From NCBI GenBank assembly GCA_030652115.1, contig JAUSBK010000007.1, positions 372,001 to 436,000 on the forward strand: a stretch of DNA of 64,000 bases, written 5' to 3'. The stretch comes from Coriobacteriia bacterium. Lineage in GTDB: Bacteria; Actinomycetota; Coriobacteriia; Anaerosomatales; Anaerosomataceae. The notes under the pieces are model-generated. The model did not search any database. It worked only from the letters and a program-made list of their open reading frames with translations, and was not told the DNA's origin. Below are positions 57,385 to 64,000 of the stretch, piece after piece (position 1 is the first letter of the stretch; each line of letters opens with the position of its first letter). A program made the position numbers and the translations under genes.

Positions 57385-59055
57385 GTGGAGTACACAAGGG
57401 ACAGGCTGGGCCAGCTGCTGCTTCGAGAGGGAGTCGTCACCGACGAGCAGTTGGATGCCGCACTCACGGTGCAGCACGACTCGGGAGGGAAGCTCGGCCG
57501 CACGCTCGTCGCGATGGGCGCCACAAGCGACGAAGATATCGCGCGCACCCTCGCCGAGCAGAAGGGGCTCGAGTACGTCAGCCTCCCGATGTTCCCGATC
57601 GATCGCGATGCCGCCTCGCTTATCCCTGCCAGGGTGGCGCAGCGCTCCATCATCATCCCCATCGGTTTCCGCGACGACGCGCTCGTGCTCGCGATGGCGG
57701 ACCCGCTTGATGTCGAGGCCATCGATGACGTGCATCTGCGTACCAGGCGCAACGTCATCCCGGTCGTCACCACCGAGGCGCAGATCACGTATGCCATCGA
57801 GAAGTACATCACTTCGGCGGACGCATTCGAGAGCCTTGCGATCACCGCCGATACCGAGGAAGCCGAGGAGATCATCGCCGTCGGGGACGAAGACGTCCCG
57901 ATCGTGCGGCTCGTCAACCAGCTGGTTCGCGAAGCGGTCCTCGATCAGGCAAGCGACATCCACATCGAGCCCGGTGCGCACGGCGTGCGTGTCCGCTTCC
58001 GGGTTGACGGCGTGCTCCACGAAGTAATGACGGCGCCATCCTCGGCCCGCGCGGGCATTCTCAGCCGCGTGAAGGTCATGGCCGAGATGGACATCGCCGA
58101 GCGCAGACGTCCGCAGGACGGCCGGATCGGCCTCGTGGTGAACGACCGCGCGGTTGACATGCGCGTGGCGTCGCTGCCCACGCCGTTCGGCGAGCACATC
58201 GTGATCCGGCTTCTGAACCATGAGGCGAATCAGCAGACGCTCGCGGATCTGGGTATGTGCGACGAGCATCTCGCGCTGATGGAGCGGTTCTTGTCCCGCA
58301 GCTACGGGGAGATCCTGATCTCCGGGCCGACGGGCTCGGGCAAGTCCACCACGCTGTACGCGGCCCTCATGCGCATCAACGATCCGGGTCGGAAGATCAT
58401 CACGATCGAGGACCCCATCGAATACCAGATCACCGGCATCACGCAGATGGCGGTGAACGCAGGCATCGGACTCTCGTTCGCGCACCTGCTCCGCACGGTG
58501 CTGCGCTCCGACCCGGATGTGGTGATGGTCGGCGAGATCCGTGACGCGGAGACCGCGCAGATCGCCACGCGCGCCGCGCTCACCGGACATCTCGTGCTGT
58601 CCTCGATCCACACCAACGATGCGCCTTCGGCGCTCACGCGGCTCACCGACATGGAGGTCGCACCGTTCGTGGCCTCGAGCGCGCTCATCGGCGTTGTGGC
58701 GCAGCGGCTCGTGCGCCGACTCTGCCCGTCGTGTAAGGAGTCGGTGCGGCTCAGCAAGGCGATGCTCACGGATCGCGGGTTCGCGTTCGACGAGCTCAGA
58801 GTACGCACCGTCCATCAGAAGCACGAAGGCGGCTGCGATGAGTGCCACGGCACCGGGTTCCACGGCCGCATCGGCGTGTTCGAGATCATGCCGATGGATA
58901 GCGAGCTTGAGCGATTGTTCCTTGCCGAGGCGCCTTCGGAGGCGTTGCGTAGCGCAGCACTCGTCGCGGGAATGAAGACCCTGCGGACAGATGCGCTCGA
59001 AAAGGTGGCTTCCGGCATCACCAGCCTGGACGAGATCGCCCGCGTGGTGCTGTAG
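57385..59055 (+). CDS. GspE/PilB-type secretion or pilus assembly ATPase
   Basis: A 556-residue ATPase. An N-terminal MshEN domain (LGQLLLREGVVTDEQLDAAL, RTLVAMGATSDEDIARTLAE) can bind cyclic di-GMP in related proteins. The C-terminal ATPase has Walker A ISGPTGSGKSTTLYAAL, the Asp box ITIEDPIEYQITGITQMAVN, Walker B RSDPDVVMVGEIRDAETAQI and the tetracysteine zinc site CPSCKE...CDECHG. GTG 57385 follows GAGAGGGG. An extended -10 box TGCTACGAT (57309-57317) lies upstream. Other pilus genes are not in the window. Confidence 0.92.
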   Translation: MEYTRDRLGQLLLREGVVTDEQLDAALTVQHDSGGKLGRTLVAMGATSDEDIARTLAEQKGLEYVSLPMFPIDRDAASLIPARVAQRSIIIPIGFRDDALVLAMADPLDVEAIDDVHLRTRRNVIPVVTTEAQITYAIEKYITSADAFESLAITADTEEAEEIIAVGDEDVPIVRLVNQLVREAVLDQASDIHIEPGAHGVRVRFRVDGVLHEVMTAPSSARAGILSRVKVMAEMDIAERRRPQDGRIGLVVNDRAVDMRVASLPTPFGEHIVIRLLNHEANQQTLADLGMCDEHLALMERFLSRSYGEILISGPTGSGKSTTLYAALMRINDPGRKIITIEDPIEYQITGITQMAVNAGIGLSFAHLLRTVLRSDPDVVMVGEIRDAETAQIATRAALTGHLVLSSIHTNDAPSALTRLTDMEVAPFVASSALIGVVAQRLVRRLCPSCKESVRLSKAMLTDRGFAFDELRVRTVHQKHEGGCDECHGTGFHGRIGVFEIMPMDSELERLFLAEAPSEALRSAALVAGMKTLRTDALEKVASGITSLDEIARVVL

Positions 59056-59079
59056 CCTCGTCGTCACAGGAGGACACAC

Positions 59080-60282
59080 GTGAGTGAGAGTGAGCGCGCC
59101 CCGCGCGCGATCGTACTCGTGCTCGACAGCGTGGGCGCCGGAGCGCTTCCCGACGCCGGGGAGTACGGCGACGAGGGTTCGAACACCCTCGGGAATACCT
59201 CGCGGGCGGTCGGCGGCCTTACCATGCCGGTGCTCGGCGCGATGGGGCTGGGTAACATCACCGACATCGTTGGCGTACCGCCCACGGATGCACCCGTCGC
59301 CTCGTGGGGCCGCAACGCTGAGCGTTCGGCGGGCAAGGACACGACCACGGGGCACTGGGAGATGATGGGTCTCGTGCTCGAGCAGGCGTTCCCGACGTAC
59401 CCGGACGGGTTCCCGCCAGAGGTGATCGACGAGTTCTGCCAGCTGACCGGGTATTCGGGCGTGCTCGGCAACTCGGTGGCGAGCGGGACGGTCATCATCA
59501 ACGAGCTCGGCGACGAGCACATGGCCACCGGTCTGCCGATCGTCTACACCTCGGCGGACTCGGTGTTCCAGATCGCCGCACACGAGGAGCGCTTCGGGCT
59601 CGACAACCTCTACGACGCCTGCGAGATCGCGCGGAAGATGCTTGTCGGAGAACACCTCGTAGGTCGCGTGATCGCGCGACCGTTCGTGGGGCCGGACGAG
59701 CACGGCGTCTACCAGCGTACGCATCGCCGGCGCGACTACGCGGTGAAGCCGCTCGAACCCACCGTGCTCGATCTGCTGCAAGATGCCGGCGTGCCCGTCT
59801 TCGGCGTGGGCAAGATCGGCGACATCTTCGCGTGGCAGGCGGTCACGTCTTCGCCGCACGTGACCGACAACATGGACGGTTTCGACCACCTGCTGTGCGA
59901 AGTTCGCAGGCCAGAGCAGGGCTTCGTGTTCTGCAACCTCGTGGACTTCGACATGCTGTGGGGGCACCGTAACGACGCCGAGGCGTACGCAGCGGGTCTC
60001 GAGGCGGTCGATCGCCGAATGCCGGAACTGCTCGATGCGATGGTCGACGGTGATCTGCTCATCATCACAGCCGACCACGGGTGCGACCCGACGACGGATT
60101 CCACGGATCACAGCCGGGAGTACACGCCTCTCATCGCCAAGGTCAAAGGCGTGGATTCGGGCGTGGCCCTTGGCGCGCGCGCGACCTTCGGCGACATCGG
60201 TGAGACGGTGCTCGACTTCTACGGACTGCGGGACCGCTGCGGGCGTGGGGACTCGTTCCTTCGGGAGGTGCGGGAAGCATGA
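59080..60282 (+). CDS. deoB: Phosphopentomutase
   Basis: A 400-residue enzyme of the alkaline phosphatase superfamily that converts (deoxy)ribose 1-phosphate to 5-phosphate. Signature segments: IVLVLDSVGAGALPDAGEYG with the metal-binding Asp, DEGSNTLGNTSRAV, KDTTTGHWEMMG with the phosphorylated Thr, VGKIGDIFA, and FDMLWGHRNDAEAYA with LIITADHGCDPTTDSTDHSR. GTG 59080 follows AGGAGG. It overlaps the nucleoside phosphorylase gene by four bases, a normal nucleoside salvage pair. Confidence 0.96.
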   Translation: MSESERAPRAIVLVLDSVGAGALPDAGEYGDEGSNTLGNTSRAVGGLTMPVLGAMGLGNITDIVGVPPTDAPVASWGRNAERSAGKDTTTGHWEMMGLVLEQAFPTYPDGFPPEVIDEFCQLTGYSGVLGNSVASGTVIINELGDEHMATGLPIVYTSADSVFQIAAHEERFGLDNLYDACEIARKMLVGEHLVGRVIARPFVGPDEHGVYQRTHRRRDYAVKPLEPTVLDLLQDAGVPVFGVGKIGDIFAWQAVTSSPHVTDNMDGFDHLLCEVRRPEQGFVFCNLVDFDMLWGHRNDAEAYAAGLEAVDRRMPELLDAMVDGDLLIITADHGCDPTTDSTDHSREYTPLIAKVKGVDSGVALGARATFGDIGETVLDFYGLRDRCGRGDSFLREVREA

Positions 60283-61580
60283 GATCGCTCGAGGAGCTCA
60301 TCGAGGTCAAACGCGACGGCGGGACGCACACGCCTGAGGAGCTGCAGCGCCTCGTGGAGGCGTTCGTCTCCGGCGAGATGCCCGACTACCAGATGGCAGC
60401 GTGGCTGATGGCCGCGTTCATTCGCGGCCTGGACAGCGCCGAGACGGCCGCGCTCACCGAAGCGATGGCGCGATCGGGTGAGATGGTGGATCTCTCGAGC
60501 ATCCCCGGCGTCAAGGTGGACAAGCACTCCACCGGCGGCGTTGGCGACACCACCACGCTCGTGCTCGCGCCGCTCGTAGCCAGCTGCGGCGTGCCGGTGG
60601 CCAAGATGAGCGGGCGCGGTCTCGGCTTCACGGGCGGCACCCTCGACAAGCTGGAGTCGATCCCCGGGTTCAGCGTCACGCTCGAGCCGGATGCGTTTCT
60701 CGCGCAGGTGCGCGACGTAGGTGTGGCCGTGATCGGGCAGAGTCCCGACGTGGACCCCGCCGACAAGAAGATGTACGCACTCCGCGACGTGACGGCCACC
60801 GTGCCGTCGATGCCGCTCATCGTGGGCTCGATCATCTCGAAGAAGGTCGCAGGCGGCGCCGACGCGATCGTGCTCGACGTGAAGGTCGGCTCGGGTGCGT
60901 TCATGAAGACCGAGGAGGACGCGAGGGCGCTCGCAGCCGAGCTTGCACGTGTGGGCGAGCTGCTGGGCCGAAAGGTCGTGTGCGTGCTCACCGACATGGA
61001 TCAGCCCCTCGGACGGGCGGTGGGTAACGCGCTCGAGGTCCGCGAAGCGGTGCTCACGCTCAAGGGCGAGGGTCCGGGCGATCTCACAGAGCTGTGTCTC
61101 GTTCTCGGCGCGAAGATGCTCGTCTTAGGCGAAGTGGCCGAAGACGAACGCGAGGGACGCGATCTGCTGCTCGATTCGATCGCGAGCGGAAGGGCACTCG
61201 AGACGTTCCGGGCGTGGGTGAGGGCGCAGGGCGGCGACCCGGGCGTGGCTGACGACCTGGGGCTGCTGCCGATCGGCGCGCACACGCGGGATGTGCCCGC
61301 GCGCGAGGCCGGGTGGGTCGGCGGCTTCGATGCCGAAGGTGTGGGACGCGCGGCGATGGAGCTCGGCGCGGGCCGCGCGCGCAAGGAAGACGCGATCGAC
61401 CCCGGCGCTGGCCTCGAGCTGGACGTGAAGACGGGCGACCGCGTGGAGGCGGGAGACGTACTCGGCACGCTCTACACGAACGACGTGTCGCGTCTCGATG
61501 AGGCCGAGGAGCGGCTGCTCGCTGCGGTGCACATCGGCAAGGAGGAAGCGCCGTCGCCTCCACTGTTCCTCGAGGCATGA
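60279..61580 (+). CDS. Pyrimidine-nucleoside (thymidine) phosphorylase
   Basis: A 433-residue enzyme that releases free base and (deoxy)ribose 1-phosphate, the substrate of DeoB. Signature VDKHSTGGVGDTTTLVLAPL, KMSGRGLGFTGGTLDKLESI, PADKKMYALRDVTATVPS and SKKVAGGADAIVLDVKVGSG are those of the DeoA/Pdp family; the C-terminal barrel-sandwich domain is complete. Whether it is thymidine-specific (DeoA) or broader (Pdp) cannot be told by eye. ATG 60279 overlaps the deoB stop. Confidence 0.94.
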   Translation: MRSLEELIEVKRDGGTHTPEELQRLVEAFVSGEMPDYQMAAWLMAAFIRGLDSAETAALTEAMARSGEMVDLSSIPGVKVDKHSTGGVGDTTTLVLAPLVASCGVPVAKMSGRGLGFTGGTLDKLESIPGFSVTLEPDAFLAQVRDVGVAVIGQSPDVDPADKKMYALRDVTATVPSMPLIVGSIISKKVAGGADAIVLDVKVGSGAFMKTEEDARALAAELARVGELLGRKVVCVLTDMDQPLGRAVGNALEVREAVLTLKGEGPGDLTELCLVLGAKMLVLGEVAEDEREGRDLLLDSIASGRALETFRAWVRAQGGDPGVADDLGLLPIGAHTRDVPAREAGWVGGFDAEGVGRAAMELGAGRARKEDAIDPGAGLELDVKTGDRVEAGDVLGTLYTNDVSRLDEAEERLLAAVHIGKEEAPSPPLFLEA

Positions 61581-61581
61581 C

Positions 61582-64000
61582 ATGACGCGCCGCCAGTCCC
61601 GGCACAGCACGCGCATCACGGGGATCGTGGTGGGGCATGCGAATCCCGACTTCGACGCGTACGCAGCCATGGTGGCGGCCACGAAGCTCTACGAGGACAC
61701 GCGGGCGGTCTACCTCGGCAGCCAGAATGCCAACGTGCGGGAGTTCCACAACCTGCATGAGGACTTCGTGGCGTTCACGGATCTCAAGACGCTCGATCTC
61801 GACGCCATCGAGCGCGTGATCATGGTTGATACGCGCGAGCCGGGGCGTGTGGGGGAGTTGCGCTCGGTCGTGGAGCGGCCCGACGTGGAGGTGATCGTCT
61901 ACGACCATCATCCGCGCCAGCCGGGCGATCTCACGCCCGCAGAGGACTACTCGATGAGCGTGGGCGCCACGACCTCGATACTCGTGCACGAGATTCGCGA
62001 CCGCGGTATTCCGATCACCCCGCTCGAGGCGACCGTGATGCTCCTCGGCATCCACGAGGACACCGGATCGCTGACGTACCCCGGGACGACCGCGTACGAC
62101 GCCGAAGCCGCGGCGTTCCTCATGGCCTCCGGCGCCGAGATGGAGGTCCTCAACCAGTTCCTATCGCGTGCGCTCACGCCCGCGCAGCGCGTCGTCCTCG
62201 ACTTGCTCCTGGACACGCTCGAGGTGTGGGACATCCACGGCCAGGAGGTCGCCGTGGGGTGGGCGAGTGCCGAGGAGTACATCGACTCGGCGTCGGTTCT
62301 CACGCACTACATCTGCGAGGACCTCGGCTATCGCGTGGCGATCGCGCTGGTGGCGATGCCCGAGCGGCTGCAGGTGGTGGGTCGGAGCCGGCTCGCCGAC
62401 GTGAACATCGGAGCGGTCCTCAAGCACATCGGTGGCGGCGGGCACCCCCAGGCGGCGGCCGCGGCGCTGCGCGATGCCACGGTCGCCGATATCCTCCCGC
62501 GCCTGCGCGCTGCCCTCCTCGAGGAAGTCACGCCGCCGATGCGCGCGGCCGACATCGCCTCGGCCCCGGTGCGCTCTATCGACCCGCAGACCCCTATGGC
62601 CGAGGCGGGGCGCATCATGGCGACCTGGGGCCACGGAGGACTGCCGGTTATTGAGGACGGGCGGCTTGTGGGCCTCGTGACGCGCAAGGACGTGGACAAG
62701 GCCGCGCGGCACGGACTCGGACACGCGCCGGCGACCGGCTTCATGGCGCGCGACCCGATAGCCGTGGGGCCGGACGCCGACCTCGCCGACCTCGAGCGGT
62801 TGCTCGTACGCACGGGCATCGGCCGCGTGCCGGTGGTCGATGGCGGCGTGCTCACCGGCATCGTCACGCGCAAGGACCTCCTGCGCGCCGAACACGGCGA
62901 GTCGTACCTGGACCGCAAGCTCACGCGTCAGCACGACGAAGCGTCGCGTCGCTTCCTCGGCTCGCTCGCGCTGCTTCCCGAAGACGCGCAGGAAGCGGTC
63001 CGCACGATCGGGCGCCTTGCCGACGAGGCGGGGCTGCGCGCGCATGCCGTGGGCGGGTTCGTGCGCGACATGCTGCTCGGGCGCGAGAACCTCGATCTCG
63101 ACATCGTGATCGAAGGCGACGGGCTCACGTTTGCGCTCGAGACCGCCGAACGGCTCGGCAAACGCGTGAAGGTGCACCGCAGGTTCGGCACGGCGGTGCT
63201 CGTGTGGTCGCGTACGCTCCACATCGACATCACGAGTGCGCGCACCGAGTACTACCAGCGGCCGGGTGCGCTCCCCACGGTGGAGCGTTCGTCGCTTCGG
63301 CAGGACCTGTTCCGCCGCGACTTCTCCGTGAACGCGATGGCGGTGTGCGTGAACCCCGAGTGCTTCGGGCAGATCGCCGACCCCTTCGGCGGACTGTTCG
63401 ATCTCGAGCGCGGTGCCGTGCGTGCGCTGCACTCGCTCTCGTTCGTTGAGGATCCGACGCGCATCCTGCGGGCTGCGCGATTCGAGAAGAAGTTCGGGTT
63501 CGCCCTCGATCCGTCGAGCGAGGCGCTGGCGCGCCAGGCGGCGGAGATGAGCATGCTCGATGAGGTGAGCGGCGCGCGGATCCGCGAGGAGCTGCTCGAT
63601 GTCATCGACGAGGATGAACCTGCCGGGATCCTCGGGCGCCTCGACGACTTCGGTGCGCTCACCGGGCTGCTGCCCGACGGCGTGCACGCTGCCGATGCGA
63701 TCGCCGGCCTCGATGCGGTCACGCGTGCCGTCGGCGAATTCGGTCCGGCGTTTGTGCGTCCGCCGCGCAGGCGCACGACGCTCGTGGCGGCGCTCGCCGG
63801 AACTGCAGGTCGTGCCGAGGCGGAGCGGTGGTGCCGGTGGCTGCGCTTCGGCCGCGAGTACACCGAGCCGGCCGTGGCCACCGCCGAGCGGGCGCGCGGT
63901 CTGGGAACGCGACTTCAGGACCGGCGGAGGATGCGTGCAAGCCGCCTGTACTACCTCCTGGAGGCGCTGCCCGCCGAGACGCTTGTCTATTTGTGGGCGG
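61582..64000 (+). CDS. DHH-CBS-CBS-tRNA nucleotidyltransferase fusion, 3' end outside window
   Basis: At least 806 residues, continuing past the window edge. The N-terminal DHH phosphoesterase domain has GHANPDFDAYAAMVAA, VDTREPGR, VYDHHPRQPGD and the DHHA1 glycine motif GGGGHPQAAAA. Two CBS domains follow (about residues 330-445; LVGLVTRKDVDKA, LTGIVTRKDLLRA). Then comes a class II poly(A)/CCA polymerase: AVGGFVRDMLLG, LDLDIVIEGDG and RRDFSVNAMAV, with RILRAARFEKKFG. Such proteins in deep-branching bacteria are tRNA A-adding enzymes. ATG 61582 lies one base after the phosphorylase stop. Confidence 0.93.
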   Translation, partial: MTRRQSRHSTRITGIVVGHANPDFDAYAAMVAATKLYEDTRAVYLGSQNANVREFHNLHEDFVAFTDLKTLDLDAIERVIMVDTREPGRVGELRSVVERPDVEVIVYDHHPRQPGDLTPAEDYSMSVGATTSILVHEIRDRGIPITPLEATVMLLGIHEDTGSLTYPGTTAYDAEAAAFLMASGAEMEVLNQFLSRALTPAQRVVLDLLLDTLEVWDIHGQEVAVGWASAEEYIDSASVLTHYICEDLGYRVAIALVAMPERLQVVGRSRLADVNIGAVLKHIGGGGHPQAAAAALRDATVADILPRLRAALLEEVTPPMRAADIASAPVRSIDPQTPMAEAGRIMATWGHGGLPVIEDGRLVGLVTRKDVDKAARHGLGHAPATGFMARDPIAVGPDADLADLERLLVRTGIGRVPVVDGGVLTGIVTRKDLLRAEHGESYLDRKLTRQHDEASRRFLGSLALLPEDAQEAVRTIGRLADEAGLRAHAVGGFVRDMLLGRENLDLDIVIEGDGLTFALETAERLGKRVKVHRRFGTAVLVWSRTLHIDITSARTEYYQRPGALPTVERSSLRQDLFRRDFSVNAMAVCVNPECFGQIADPFGGLFDLERGAVRALHSLSFVEDPTRILRAARFEKKFGFALDPSSEALARQAAEMSMLDEVSGARIREELLDVIDEDEPAGILGRLDDFGALTGLLPDGVHAADAIAGLDAVTRAVGEFGPAFVRPPRRRTTLVAALAGTAGRAEAERWCRWLRFGREYTEPAVATAERARGLGTRLQDRRRMRASRLYYLLEALPAETLVYLWA

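Noticed and set aside
57043-60111. A continuous open frame of about 1020 codons on the minus strand
   Set aside because: It lies opposite the GspE and deoB genes, whose motifs are unmistakable. In high-GC DNA the complementary frame often lacks stops. Its product is rich in His, Arg and Asp with no domain.
1-64000. CRISPR arrays, prophage or plasmid origins
   Set aside because: No regularly spaced repeats, integrase, capsid or replication genes were seen on reading both strands.

Overview
The window is a contiguous piece of high-GC bacterial chromosome with dense gene packing, many GTG and some TTG starts, frequent 4-base stop/start overlaps and good Shine-Dalgarno sites. The style, an 11-subunit complex I and the deoB/thymidine-phosphorylase and DHH-CBS-nucleotidyltransferase genes fit an anaerobic or facultative actinobacterial lineage, perhaps an uncultured member of Coriobacteriia. 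That placement is an inference from gene content; no rRNA gene is present.

Positions 1-21667 hold surface polysaccharide genes. After a truncated gene end and an eroded IS3-family transposase fragment come two glycan gene sets. The first (537-9110) has a hexapeptide acyltransferase, glycosyltransferases, a DegT aminotransferase, a long polyprenyl-phosphate sugar transferase, a Gfo/Idh dehydrogenase and an N-acetyltransferase. A seven-gene minus-strand operon (17189 down to 9119) carries five glycosyltransferases, a methyltransferase and a Wzx flippase. The second plus-strand set (17278-21667) has an acyltransferase, a short PglC-type transferase, a PglE-type aminotransferase and a PglF/CapD-type dehydratase. 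No Wzy polymerase was recognised.

Positions 21835-27187 are a toxin-antitoxin island: a higB with an internal deletion next to an intact higA, a stub of an addiction-module gene, an intact higBA, an antitoxin with a frameshifted ParE-like toxin, an intact mqsRA and a two-gene DUF4160/HTH module. UDP-GlcNAc 2-epimerase (wecB) sits among them. Then come a GAF/HD-GYP regulator, a liv-type ABC transporter followed by an acetamidase/formamidase gene (so short amides are plausible substrates), galE and tRNA-Val(CAC).

Positions 36176-40329 encode a molybdopterin oxidoreductase and a partner in which a GltD-type FAD/NAD(P) flavoprotein is inserted inside a PsrB-like four-cluster ferredoxin. Between there and the nuo operon lie an HPP membrane protein, a PD40 lipoprotein, a metallophosphoesterase, an unknown gene and an ABC-F ATPase.

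Positions 45727-56740 are a complex I operon, nuoABCDHIJKLMN, without nuoE, nuoF or nuoG. Its NuoI is also split by a GltD-type flavoprotein domain, which could replace the missing NADH-input module. Rex-like inverted repeats (7-4-7 layout) lie at both ends of the operon: one overlaps the nuo promoter; the other abuts a promoter followed by two hairpins, a C-rich single-stranded stretch and a Rho-independent terminator, which looks like a Rex-controlled small RNA. The redox parts (fused NuoI, fused PsrB-like subunit, Rex-like sites, candidate sRNA) are the most novel content.

The last 7 kb hold a small FlgM-like gene, a GspE/PilB ATPase, deoB, a pyrimidine-nucleoside phosphorylase and the start of a DHH-CBS-CBS-nucleotidyltransferase fusion that runs off the window.
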